Assembly (NCBI GenBank): GCA_045536045.1
Contig: JAZSMU010000112.1
Coordinates: 1-17,465, forward strand
Source of the DNA: RGIG1918 sp045536045
GTDB taxonomy: Bacteria; Cyanobacteriota; Vampirovibrionia; Gastranaerophilales; Gastranaerophilaceae
Length of the DNA: 17,465 bases
Direction: 5' to 3'
Shown here: positions 7,677 to 14,592 of the stretch, in pieces
Position numbering within the stretch: the stretch's first letter is position 1
Layout: every line of letters begins with the position of its first letter
Translations under genes and position numbers: made by a program
The notes under the pieces: generated by a model
The model's database searches: none
Told to the model about the DNA's origin: nothing
What the model saw: only the letters and a program-made list of their open reading frames with translations

Positions 7677-8076
7677 TTTCAAAGTCATATTTTTACTACT
7701 ATTTAGCACAATTTTACTTTCGGGTTGCACCATTGCAAACTACAAAAGTGGAATTCTATTTAGCGACAAGCCAATTATTGGCGAAAATTTTGAAAATAAA
7801 ACCTTTTTAAAAGCAAGAGAGAGGGTATATTTTGGAATATTTACAAAAAATGGCTTTAAAGATGATGTTATTCAATATCAATTAATTAAAAAATCAGACA
7901 AAACAGAAGCTGGTGGGCTAAAAATTGTTTATTCAAAAAGAGCAGAAGTTAAACACGAACACTATTTTGTAGATTATGTAATTCCTCAAGAGGCAGGAAC
8001 ATACTATATTCAAGCATTTGAACTAAGAAATCTCCAACAACCAATTGTAATTGGAGGCTTTATTGTATGCGAATAG
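7657..8076 (+). CDS. Small predicted lipoprotein
   Basis: This 139-residue protein has a clear lipoprotein signal: positively charged start, hydrophobic run (about 8-20) and lipobox LLSGC with lipidation at C24. The mature part is rich in alternating hydrophobic/polar segments (VYFGIFTKNGF, HYFVDYVIPQEAGTYYIQAFEL, IVIGGFIVCE), which suggests a compact beta-sandwich domain; the EAGTYYIQAF strand resembles immunoglobulin-like folds. I do not recognise a named family. The start codon sits inside the last codons of the TPR gene and its stop lies beyond the next gene's ATG, so the gene is tightly coupled on both sides. It probably works with the secreted TPR protein at a membrane surface; that partnership rests on gene order only. 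Translation likely depends on coupling, as only a weak GAAAG precedes the ATG. Confidence 0.8.
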   Translation: MKQLFSSFKVIFLLLFSTILLSGCTIANYKSGILFSDKPIIGENFENKTFLKARERVYFGIFTKNGFKDDVIQYQLIKKSDKTEAGGLKIVYSKRAEVKHEHYFVDYVIPQEAGTYYIQAFELRNLQQPIVIGGFIVCE

Positions 8077-8564
8077 AAAAAATTAGAAGCAAATTTAATG
8101 AAATTAAATGGATATTTGAAACTCCAATGAAATATTGGATAAATTTCATCAAAAATCAATTTGGTGGTTCAAAATATGTCATCAAAGGTAGTTGTAAAAA
8201 GTGTGGAAAATGTTGCGAAACAATATTATTTTCAGATGAAAATGGCTATATTAAAAAAGAGGAAGACTTTTTAAACTTAAGAAAAAGAAACAAACGTTAC
8301 TACCACTTTGAAATAAACGGTAGGCACGGCGAAAACATTAAAAAGGCAGACATTGAAAACAGAAAAATTATTAAAGGTGCTCTTTATTTTAAATGCAAGA
8401 GCTTAGGCGAAGATAAAAAATGCAAAAACTATTTTTTCCGTTCAATATACTGTAGAGATTATCCAGCAATCAATCCAGATTTTATTGCAAATGGTGGCGA
8501 AACAATAGATGGATGTGGATTTTGGTTTGATGTAGATAAAAAATTTAATGAATACTTAAAATAG
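8067..8564 (+). CDS. YkgJ-family cysteine-cluster protein
   Basis: The product has 165 residues with the YkgJ/UPF0153 cysteine pattern: CKKCGKCC (C43, C46, C49, C50), then FKCKSLGEDKKCKNYFFRSIYCRDYP and a final GCGFW cysteine. These cysteines are expected to bind a zinc ion or iron-sulfur cluster; the biochemical role of the family is not settled. An amphipathic, aromatic N-terminal stretch (WIFETPMKYWINFIKNQF) precedes the cluster. The start ATG overlaps the lipoprotein stop by 10 bases, and GGAGG at 8053-8057 is a good ribosome site. It is the last gene of the murA operon: its stop codon forms the first bases of the terminator stem. A cytosolic metal protein at the end of an envelope operon is unexplained. 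Confidence 0.85.
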   Translation: MRIEKIRSKFNEIKWIFETPMKYWINFIKNQFGGSKYVIKGSCKKCGKCCETILFSDENGYIKKEEDFLNLRKRNKRYYHFEINGRHGENIKKADIENRKIIKGALYFKCKSLGEDKKCKNYFFRSIYCRDYPAINPDFIANGGETIDGCGFWFDVDKKFNEYLK

Positions 8565-8586
8565 CACCATTTGGTGCTATTTTTAA
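8562..8586 (+). terminator. Rho-independent terminator of the murA operon
   Basis: TAGCACCA (8562-8569) pairs perfectly with TGGTGCTA (8572-8579), followed by TTTTT. The left arm contains the stop codon of the YkgJ-like gene. The hairpin lies between convergent genes (the next stop is at 8604 on the minus strand) and could act on both strands, although the T-run is better on the plus strand. Confidence 0.85.
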
Positions 8587-8603
8587 ATCTATCAAAATCT
8601 TTT

Positions 8604-9413
8604 TTATTGAAGCTCTTTTAAGAATACTTGAGCATTTGATAATAATTGCTCTCTTAGACCAACAGGGTCTGAAATTCTCATTGGCAAATGCTCCATAATT
8701 TCAGGGTCTAAAATAACTTCTGGAACTTTTGCTTGAACAAGCCTATCTGCAATATAAACAATGCCACAAGCAGCAGGTAAGTTAGAAAGATTTGGTGAGT
8801 GGTGGTATTTAATGCAATTAACCAAAACAACAGGTAACTGCCAATTTTTAGCCATTAGGGCACCTAATTCGCAATGGTTTGCACCAAAGAAAGTAGATTC
8901 CAATTCTAACAAGCTTTGATTATTTTGAGTTGCAATATAGTTAACTTTTGAATATTTAACTGGGTCTTTTTGATTTAAAAGAACTTTGCCCATATCGTGC
9001 AAGAAGCCAATAACAAATGCGTCATCTGGGTTTATAAATTTAAACTGAGTAGCCAAAAATTCTGAAGCTAAGGCACACCTAATTGAGTGCTCCCATAGTT
9101 CTCGTGAGCCTTGAGAAGACATCATTTGTTTCATAGCCAAAGACATAATTAAGTTTTTAGCTTTCATCATCCCTAAAAGGACAACGGCTTTGCCAATTGA
9201 TGTAATTTGTTGTCTAAAGCCATAGTAAGCAGAGTTAACAAGAGCCAAAGTTTTAGTTGAAATTGCTTGGTCTAAACACATAATAGTTGCAAGCTCTTGC
9301 ATACCAGTATGGGGATTTCTAATAACCTCTAGTGCCTTCATCATAACATGTGGCATAGGCGGTATTTCTTTAAATTCTTTGACTAATTTTTCTATATCTG
9401 TTTGCTGTTCCAA
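8604..9413 (-). CDS. HDOD-domain signalling protein
   Basis: This is a 269-residue single-domain HDOD protein, related to metal-dependent HD phosphohydrolases and usually involved in signal transduction (output of two-component, cyclic nucleotide or stress pathways). Visible are the N-terminal EIPPMPHVMMKALEVIRNP typical of HDOD, DQAISTKTLALVNSAYYG, GKAVVLLGMMKAKNLIM, then an HD-like part with LHDMGKVLL, HCELGALMAKNWQLP and a YHH pair. Several HD metal residues are thus retained, which leaves catalysis possible, although most HDOD proteins have no shown activity. The start is a TTG one base after the ftsX stop, with AGAGG six bases upstream. No closer ATG exists until residue 21. It is last in the wecG-like/tkt/ftsEX operon, so it may report on, or respond to, division or envelope state. 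Confidence 0.9.
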   Translation of the reverse strand: MEQQTDIEKLVKEFKEIPPMPHVMMKALEVIRNPHTGMQELATIMCLDQAISTKTLALVNSAYYGFRQQITSIGKAVVLLGMMKAKNLIMSLAMKQMMSSQGSRELWEHSIRCALASEFLATQFKFINPDDAFVIGFLHDMGKVLLNQKDPVKYSKVNYIATQNNQSLLELESTFFGANHCELGALMAKNWQLPVVLVNCIKYHHSPNLSNLPAACGIVYIADRLVQAKVPEVILDPEIMEHLPMRISDPVGLREQLLSNAQVFLKELQ

Positions 9414-9414
9414 T

Positions 9415-10323
9415 TTAAACCTCTAAATGTTTTTTAATACTCATTAAACTACCACCTGCAGCAAAGAATAAGCCCAATAATAAAACTCCTAAAATAGTGA
9501 TAAATTGGGAATAAATGCTAACAGGAATCATGAAAAAGTTATGCATTTTAACCAAGTAGCCATTTAAGAAATTCACAGGCACAATTGCAAGCACAGCACC
9601 AATAAAGCCATAAATAGCTCCTTGTAAAACAAGTGGGGTTTTAATATACCAGTTGTTAACGCCCATTAAACGCATAATTTCAATTTCGTCTTTTTTAGAT
9701 TGTATTACTAATTCTATTGTATTATTTATTACAACAAGTGTCAAAATTGAAGAAATAATTACAACAAAAAAAGTAACCGTGTGGCTAATATTATTAATTA
9801 ATTCAAATTTTTTAACCAAATCTTTTGCATAGCTAGTGTCGTCAATGCCCTTAACAGTAGGCAATTTATCCATAACATCATTGATATATTTTGTGCTATC
9901 AACTTTGATATGCAAAGTGTCTGGAAGTGGGTTTTGAATATTTGGAAGAGAAATTTCTTTCTTTAATTCTACCCAAGATTTTTCTTTTGGAATGAAAGTA
10001 ATTCTTTCAACATGGTCAAATTGCTTAATTTGCTTAACTGTTTCTTGAACATCAGCACCATTTTTTAAATAAGCAGAAATTTCAAGAACGCTTCCCATTT
10101 CGCTAACAATTGTAGAAATTGATAGTGTTGAACGGAAAAGCAAACCAAAAATAGTTAAAATCGCTGCCATTGTTGTAATAATGGCAATGTTGATTAAGCC
10201 TGTTTGAGAAATTCCTCTAGCAGTTTCCATTAAAATTCTGTATGTAATACGAATTTCAGTTAGCCAATCTTTTGGAATATGTGATTTTACTTTTTGTTTT
10301 AATCTTTGTCCTGTATTAGTCAT
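9415..10323 (-). CDS. ftsX: Cell-division ABC transporter permease FtsX
   Basis: From the ATG at 10323 the product has 302 residues and typical FtsX topology: a cytosolic N terminus, TM1 (about 41-63, GLINIAIITTMAAILTIFGLL), an extracytoplasmic domain of about 100 residues, then three TM helices (VTFFVVIISSILTLVVINNT, LVLQGAIYGFIGAVLAIVPV and FITILGVLLLGLFFAAGG) with the DEIEIMRLMGVNNWYI coupling segment between TM2 and TM3. FtsX with FtsE controls peptidoglycan hydrolases at the septum. In-frame GTG (10344) and ATG (10341) starts exist upstream, but AGGT sits four bases before 10323 and gives an 8-base overlap with ftsE, so I prefer it. The hydrolase or adaptor it activates is not evident in the window. 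Confidence 0.93.
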   Translation of the reverse strand: MTNTGQRLKQKVKSHIPKDWLTEIRITYRILMETARGISQTGLINIAIITTMAAILTIFGLLFRSTLSISTIVSEMGSVLEISAYLKNGADVQETVKQIKQFDHVERITFIPKEKSWVELKKEISLPNIQNPLPDTLHIKVDSTKYINDVMDKLPTVKGIDDTSYAKDLVKKFELINNISHTVTFFVVIISSILTLVVINNTIELVIQSKKDEIEIMRLMGVNNWYIKTPLVLQGAIYGFIGAVLAIVPVNFLNGYLVKMHNFFMIPVSIYSQFITILGVLLLGLFFAAGGSLMSIKKHLEV

Positions 10324-10990
10324 AAGTACCTGCCTGAACATCACGAATTATTTGACCGTTGTCAAGCGTGATAACTCTTTTTCTAAAATAATTAACCATT
10401 GCATGGTCGTGTGTTGAAACAAGAACAGTTATTCCCTTTTGGTTAACTTGTTCTAAGATTTCCATAACTTCCATTGAATTTTTTGGGTCTAAGTTTCCTG
10501 TTGGTTCATCTGCAATTAATAATGGTGGTCCATTAACAATTGCACGAGCAATACTAACTCTTTGTTGTTCGCCACCAGACAATTCTGTTGGCTTAGATTT
10601 TGCTTTGTCTTCAAGACCAACAACTTTTAAAACACCATGAACTCTTGCTTGAATTTCACGAGAAGAAATACCAAGAGTTCTAATTACATATGCAATATTG
10701 TCATAAACAGTGTGATTTGGAAGAAGTTTATAGTCTTGAAAAACAATACCCATGCATCTTCTCAAATTAGGAATTTTAGCTGCTGGAAGATTATTGATAT
10801 TAATTCCACCAATATAAACTTGTCCTCTTGTTGGGCGTTCTTCAAGGTAAAGCATTTTCATTAGTGTAGATTTACCAGCACCAGAAGAACCAACCAAAAA
10901 AACAAATTCGCCAGCCTGTATATGTAAGTTAGCATTATACAAGGCAAATTTGTTTTTATACTGTTTAATTACGTCATTTAAAATAATCAT
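10316..10990 (-). CDS. ftsE: Cell-division ATP-binding protein FtsE
   Basis: This ABC ATPase of 224 residues pairs with FtsX. All nucleotide-binding motifs are intact: Walker A GSSGAGKST (34-42), Q-loop VFQDYKLL, signature LSGGEQQRVSIARA, Walker B LLIADEPTGNLD and H-loop STHDH. The opening MIILNDVIKQYKNKFALYNAN and the length are typical of FtsE, as opposed to LolD or MacB. The start overlaps the stop of the transketolase C-half gene in an ATGA tetranucleotide, implying translational coupling to a metabolic gene, which is unusual. FtsE is cytosolic, bound to FtsX at the membrane, and its ATP hydrolysis drives conformational control of septal wall hydrolysis. Confidence 0.95.
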   Translation of the reverse strand: MIILNDVIKQYKNKFALYNANLHIQAGEFVFLVGSSGAGKSTLMKMLYLEERPTRGQVYIGGININNLPAAKIPNLRRCMGIVFQDYKLLPNHTVYDNIAYVIRTLGISSREIQARVHGVLKVVGLEDKAKSKPTELSGGEQQRVSIARAIVNGPPLLIADEPTGNLDPKNSMEVMEILEQVNQKGITVLVSTHDHAMVNYFRKRVITLDNGQIIRDVQAGTYD

Positions 10991-11937
10991 TTAATAAATT
11001 CCATGATTTTTTTGGCAATACTTTGAGAATCTAATCCGTAGAATTTTATAAGTTCAGAAGCCTCTCCACTTTGACCAAATTCATCATTAATACCGATTCT
11101 TAACAATTTGGTTGGATAATTCTCAGATAGAGTTTCTGCAACTTGCGAGCCTAATCCACCTATTACTGAGTGGTTTTCAATACTAACAACATGCTTGCAT
11201 GCTTTAGCACTTTCTATTATATCATTTTTTGCTGAAAAGGGCTTAATTTGTGGAATATGTAATAATTTTGGATGAATTTTATTTTCATCTAAAATTTTGC
11301 ATGCTTCAATAGAATGTTGCAGCATTTCCCCAGTTGTTACAAGCAAAACATCTGTGCCAGAATATATTTCAACTGCACTCTGTGGATTAAATTCATACTT
11401 TTCTTCATTAAAAACAGTTGGAACATTATTTCTTGGAACTCTTATATAACAAGGAGCTTCAAGACTTGCAGCATATTTTACAATAGCTTTAACTTCTGTA
11501 TAATCTGCAGGAGAAAATACATTCATATTAGGCAAAGAACGCATAAGAGAAATATCTTCTAAAGCTTGATGAGTTGCACCATCTTCTCCAACGGTAATTC
11601 CACCATGAGTTCCAACGATTTTAACATTTGTATTTGAATAACAAACAGAACTTCTAATTTGGTCATAGCATCTGCCAGTTGCAAAAACTGCAAAAGTGCT
11701 TGCAAATGGGATTTTGTTAGTTAAAGAAAGCCCAACTGCAGTTGTTATCAAGTTTTGTTCTGCAATTCCTATATTAAAAAATCTTTCTGGAAATTCTTTA
11801 GCAAAAATCTTAGTTTGAGTTGAGCAAGACAAATCAGCATCTAAAACAACAATATTCGGATTTTGAGCCCCCAATTCTTTTAAAGCCTCTCCGTAAGCTG
11901 CTCTTGGAGATTTTACAACAAATTCTTTATTTAGCAT
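10987..11937 (-). CDS. Transketolase, C-terminal subunit
   Basis: This is the C-terminal half of a split transketolase, 316 residues from the ATG at 11937. It carries the pyrimidine-binding and C-terminal domains: FFNIGIAEQNLITTAVGLSL with the catalytic glutamate that activates thiamine diphosphate, THGGITVGEDGATHQALEDI, YIRVPRNNVP, and a C-terminal domain (DVLLVTTGEMLQHSIEACKIL). With the N-half it transfers two-carbon units between sugar phosphates in the non-oxidative pentose phosphate pathway. The ORF can be extended to 11955, but GGAGG six bases before 11937 fixes the start. It overlaps the N-half gene by 11 bases, and its stop overlaps the ftsE start. Both halves are complete, so this is a natural two-subunit enzyme, not a frameshift. 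A DXS-like or other two-carbon transferase is less likely from the motifs. Confidence 0.92.
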   Translation of the reverse strand: MLNKEFVVKSPRAAYGEALKELGAQNPNIVVLDADLSCSTQTKIFAKEFPERFFNIGIAEQNLITTAVGLSLTNKIPFASTFAVFATGRCYDQIRSSVCYSNTNVKIVGTHGGITVGEDGATHQALEDISLMRSLPNMNVFSPADYTEVKAIVKYAASLEAPCYIRVPRNNVPTVFNEEKYEFNPQSAVEIYSGTDVLLVTTGEMLQHSIEACKILDENKIHPKLLHIPQIKPFSAKNDIIESAKACKHVVSIENHSVIGGLGSQVAETLSENYPTKLLRIGINDEFGQSGEASELIKFYGLDSQSIAKKIMEFIK

Positions 11938-12745
11938 TGATTTCCTCCAAAGCAAGTTTCAACTCGTCATCAGATGGCACCTTGCCATGCCAAGCTGGAT
12001 TATTTTCCATAAATGAAACGCCTTTACCCTTAATTGTATTAGCAATTATCGCACAAGGTTTTTTAGAATTTCTTGCAAATAAAAATGCGTCAGATAATTC
12101 ATATAAATTATGTCCATCAACTTCAACAACATCAAAGTTAAAAGCTCTCAATTTATCTGCTAAAGGTTCAATATCGGTAACATCTTTTGTGCAACCATCA
12201 ATTTGAAGTTTATTTCTATCAATTATTGCAACAATGTTGTCTAATTTTCTATGACCAGCTTGCATGAAAGCCTCCCAAACACTGCCTTCTTGCAATTCGC
12301 CATCACCCATTAAAACAAAAACTTTAGAATTAATTTTATCCAATTTTAATCCTAATGCCATGCCAACACCAACAGACAAGCCTTGCCCTAAAGAGCCTGT
12401 TGTCATCTCAATTCCGGGAAGTTTTGTTTTTAAGCAAGGGTGTCCTTGAAGTCTTGAATTTATTTTTCTAAATGTTGATAACAAAGACTTATCAAAAAAG
12501 CCAGCATTAGCTAAAGTTGCATACAAAAGTGGGCTAGCGTGCCCTTTAGATAAAATAAAACGGTCTCTTTGATAGAAATCTAAAGAGCCTGTCCATTCTC
12601 TTGGAACATTCAAAACTTTATTATAAAGAATGCTCAAAATTTCAACTGAACTTAATGAACCACCAGGGTGTCCAGATTTTGCAGTGTGAATTTGTTTTAA
12701 AATATCACACCTAACTTTTCTTGCAAATTCAATAACATCATTCAT
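11927..12745 (-). CDS. Transketolase, N-terminal subunit
   Basis: This is the thiamine-diphosphate-binding half, 272 residues from the ATG at 12745. Motifs are AKSGHPGGSLSS near residue 25, RDRFILSKGHASPLLY, MTTGSLGQGLSVGVGMALG and the ThDP/metal motif GDGELQEGSVWEAFMQAGHRKLDNIVAIIDRNK (given here as GDGELQEG then DNIVAIIDRNK), ending with NTIKGKGVSFMENNPAWHGK. The enzyme is cytosolic and acts with the downstream C-half. The frame can be extended to a TTG at 12775, but that runs further into the upstream glycosyltransferase gene; the ATG overlaps it by 8 bases, matching the rest of the operon. GGGAGA lies about 12 bases upstream of the ATG, a rather long spacing. The active-site histidines and metal ligands appear intact, so a working enzyme is expected. 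Confidence 0.92.
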   Translation of the reverse strand: MNDVIEFARKVRCDILKQIHTAKSGHPGGSLSSVEILSILYNKVLNVPREWTGSLDFYQRDRFILSKGHASPLLYATLANAGFFDKSLLSTFRKINSRLQGHPCLKTKLPGIEMTTGSLGQGLSVGVGMALGLKLDKINSKVFVLMGDGELQEGSVWEAFMQAGHRKLDNIVAIIDRNKLQIDGCTKDVTDIEPLADKLRAFNFDVVEVDGHNLYELSDAFLFARNSKKPCAIIANTIKGKGVSFMENNPAWHGKVPSDDELKLALEEINAK

Positions 12746-13478
12746 AGATAAAAAACTTCTCCCTAATAGATTCAATTATACTATCTATAAGGAAAATTGG
12801 CAAAGTTGGAAATATTCTCTTAAACCTTTTAGGGTCTGAAATTGTTCTATAAAGCCATTCTAAGCCCATTTTACGATATATTTCAGGAGCTTCAATTGTT
12901 AAACCAGAATAAACATCAAATGAACCTCCAACACCAACTGCAGTGCAAGAATTTAGGCTAGGTAAAATTTCTGAAATAAAATATTCTTGGTTAGGACTTC
13001 CAAGTGCAACAAGCAAAATATTTGGTTCAGAATTTATGATATCATTTTTAACCTCATCAACATTATCAAAATAGCCATTTCTTGAATAAACGATGTTGAT
13101 ATTTGGGAACCAAGTTTTAATATTTTCAACTGCTTTTAGAATGACCTCTTCTTTCGCACCTAAAAGTGCAACTTTCAAATTGTTATTTGAAGCTATTTCT
13201 AATAATTTCCTAGAAAAATCAACTCCTCTAATGTTTTGAATATCAATTGTCTTCATCTTTAGGGCAATTTTTATTCCAACGCCATCAGCAATATTTAAAT
13301 CGGCATTGTTTATAATGTTAGAAAATCTGCGATTTGCTTTTGTGCTGACTATCATTTCGGGGTTAATAGTAACAACATGGGTATTTTGCCCATTTTTGAT
13401 TCTATCTAAACAAAAATTAAGAGCATCTTCTGAACTAACTAAATCTATCCTGTGGTTTTGTAATTTTGCATTTTTCAT
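12738..13478 (-). CDS. WecG/TagA/CpsF-family glycosyltransferase
   Basis: The product has 246 residues from the second ATG (13478). The WecG/TagA/CpsF family transfers amino-sugar units (N-acetylmannosamine or its uronic acid) to undecaprenyl-linked intermediates at the cytosolic membrane face during surface polymer synthesis. Visible motifs are VVTINPEMIV, NADLNIADGVGIKIA with the conserved aspartate, VALLGAKEEV, LVALGSPNQEYFI and GVGGSFDVYSGLTIEAPEIYRKMGLEWLYR. The C-terminal basic/hydrophobic tail (RFKRIFPTLPIFLIDSIIESIREKFF) may bind the membrane. The ATG at 13484 adds two residues, but the -10 box ends right next to it while it sits six bases from 13478, as in the leaderless neighbours. 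It heads the minus-strand operon. The donor sugar cannot be read from the sequence. Confidence 0.92.
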   Translation of the reverse strand: MKNAKLQNHRIDLVSSEDALNFCLDRIKNGQNTHVVTINPEMIVSTKANRRFSNIINNADLNIADGVGIKIALKMKTIDIQNIRGVDFSRKLLEIASNNNLKVALLGAKEEVILKAVENIKTWFPNINIVYSRNGYFDNVDEVKNDIINSEPNILLVALGSPNQEYFISEILPSLNSCTAVGVGGSFDVYSGLTIEAPEIYRKMGLEWLYRTISDPKRFKRIFPTLPIFLIDSIIESIREKFFIYE

Positions 13479-13484
13479 AAGCAT

Positions 13485-13513
13485 ATCTTAACACAATTTT
13501 AATTTGACTTGAA
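13485..13513 (-). promoter_or_regulatory. Promoter of the wecG-like operon
   Basis: On the minus strand TGTTAAGAT (13493-13485) is an extended -10, six bases before the preferred ATG at 13478. A weak -35 (TTCAAG, 13513-13508) lies 17 bases upstream. The -35 overlaps the -35 of the divergent oxidoreductase promoter, so the two promoters may compete or be controlled together. Confidence 0.55.
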
Positions 13514-13532
13514 ATATTTATTTTCATACAAT
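13504..13532 (+). promoter_or_regulatory. Promoter of the Gfo/Idh oxidoreductase gene
   Basis: TTGACT (13504-13509) and TACAAT (13527-13532) are separated by exactly 17 bases, the best sigma-70-like match in the window. Seven bases then lead to the ATG at 13540, so the mRNA should begin at or within a base of the start codon. No Shine-Dalgarno sequence is present. Confidence 0.75.
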
Positions 13533-13539
13533 AGAAGTT

Positions 13540-14541
13540 ATGGAAAATAAGAAAAAAATAGGTGTGATAGGCTGCGGAACCTGGGGAAGAAATATCGTCC
13601 GAAATTTTTACAATTTGGGCGCACTTAATACCGTATGCGATTTAAACGAAAATAACATTAAAACAGTTAATGAGCTTTATCCAGAAGTTTATACAACAAG
13701 CAATTTCAATGAAATACTTGAAAACAAAGACATTGAAGGCGTTTGTGTAATAACTCCATCTCATACTCATTTCAAGATGGTTAAAGCATGCTTAGACGCT
13801 GGAAAAAATGTTTATGTTGAAAAGCCAATTGCAACTAAGGCTGAAGAAGCAAGCGAACTTACAAGAATTGCCGAAGAAAAAGGCTTAGTTTTAATGGTTG
13901 GACATTTGCTTTTATATCATCCGGCTGTTAATAGGCTTAAAATGATTGTTTCTGAAGGAACTTTAGGCAATATTAAATACGCACAAAGCGACAGATTAAA
14001 CATAAATTACCATAAGAACGATAGAAGTGTTATGTGGGATTTAGCTCCTCATGATATATCAATGATGAGTTATGTAATTGGTTCAGAACCTGTTGAAGTA
14101 ATTTCTGCAGTTGGTTGTGATTCTGATAAAGAAAACATTTACGACATCACTCACTTGACATTAAGATTTGAAAATGGAGCTATTGGGCAAATTTCAGATA
14201 GCTGGATTCATCCTCAAAAACGCGTTTCAATGCTCATTAGAGGAGATGTTGCAACTGCGATTTTAGACGATACTGTTTCTGAAGGCAAAATTAAAATATA
14301 TGATAATCACACTCCAGCAAACGAAAGCGTTGAAATAATTGATTATCTTGAAATTGAGCCACTTAAGCTTGAATGCCACCACTTTGTTGAATGTATCAAC
14401 AAACAAAAAACACCAAGAACAGATGGCAGAAATGGCTTAATGACTGTTAAAGTTTTAGAAGACGCAGAAGCAAAACTTTTAGGCAAACACAAAGAAGAGC
14501 TTGATAAAGTTGCTTTTGCAGAATACAGAATGCAACAATAA
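13540..14541 (+). CDS. Gfo/Idh/MocA-family NAD(P)-dependent oxidoreductase, likely nucleotide-sugar type
   Basis: The product has 333 residues. An N-terminal Rossmann domain with GVIGCGTWGRN (about 8-18) binds NAD(P); VITPSHTHFKMVKACLDAGK and VEKP with K95 are the family signature, and the C-terminal domain carries WDLAPHDIS with D167/H171, the usual catalytic acid/base region. GHLLLYHPAVNRLK and the WDLAPHD pattern resemble WlbA/WbpB-type UDP-GlcNAc(A) 3-dehydrogenases, the first step to diacetamido-sugar uronic acids, but substrate prediction within this family is unreliable. It is divergent from the wecG-like glycosyltransferase with 61 bases between start codons, which supports a surface-sugar role. 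No aminotransferase or acetyltransferase partner is adjacent. It is monocistronic, ending in a strong terminator. Confidence 0.88.
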   Translation: MENKKKIGVIGCGTWGRNIVRNFYNLGALNTVCDLNENNIKTVNELYPEVYTTSNFNEILENKDIEGVCVITPSHTHFKMVKACLDAGKNVYVEKPIATKAEEASELTRIAEEKGLVLMVGHLLLYHPAVNRLKMIVSEGTLGNIKYAQSDRLNINYHKNDRSVMWDLAPHDISMMSYVIGSEPVEVISAVGCDSDKENIYDITHLTLRFENGAIGQISDSWIHPQKRVSMLIRGDVATAILDDTVSEGKIKIYDNHTPANESVEIIDYLEIEPLKLECHHFVECINKQKTPRTDGRNGLMTVKVLEDAEAKLLGKHKEELDKVAFAEYRMQQ

Positions 14542-14557
14542 AGGTTATATTAATTTA

Positions 14558-14592
14558 AAGCCTCTTTTGTTAAACAAGAGAGGCTTTTTTAA
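14558..14592 (+). terminator. Strong terminator shared with the convergent gene's 3' end
   Basis: A 14-bp stem (14558-14571 with 14573-14586, one G-U pair, single-base nominal loop) is followed by a T-rich tail. The stop codon of the convergent minus-strand gene (14570-14572) lies at the loop and its last codons form one arm. On the minus strand the tail is TTTAAATTAA, a weaker but possible terminator. Confidence 0.9.

Noticed and set aside
10987..12745. Frameshifted single transketolase
   Set aside because: Both halves have their own starts, complete domains and correct family lengths, and the C-half has a strong GGAGG site; the two-subunit form is a known natural arrangement.
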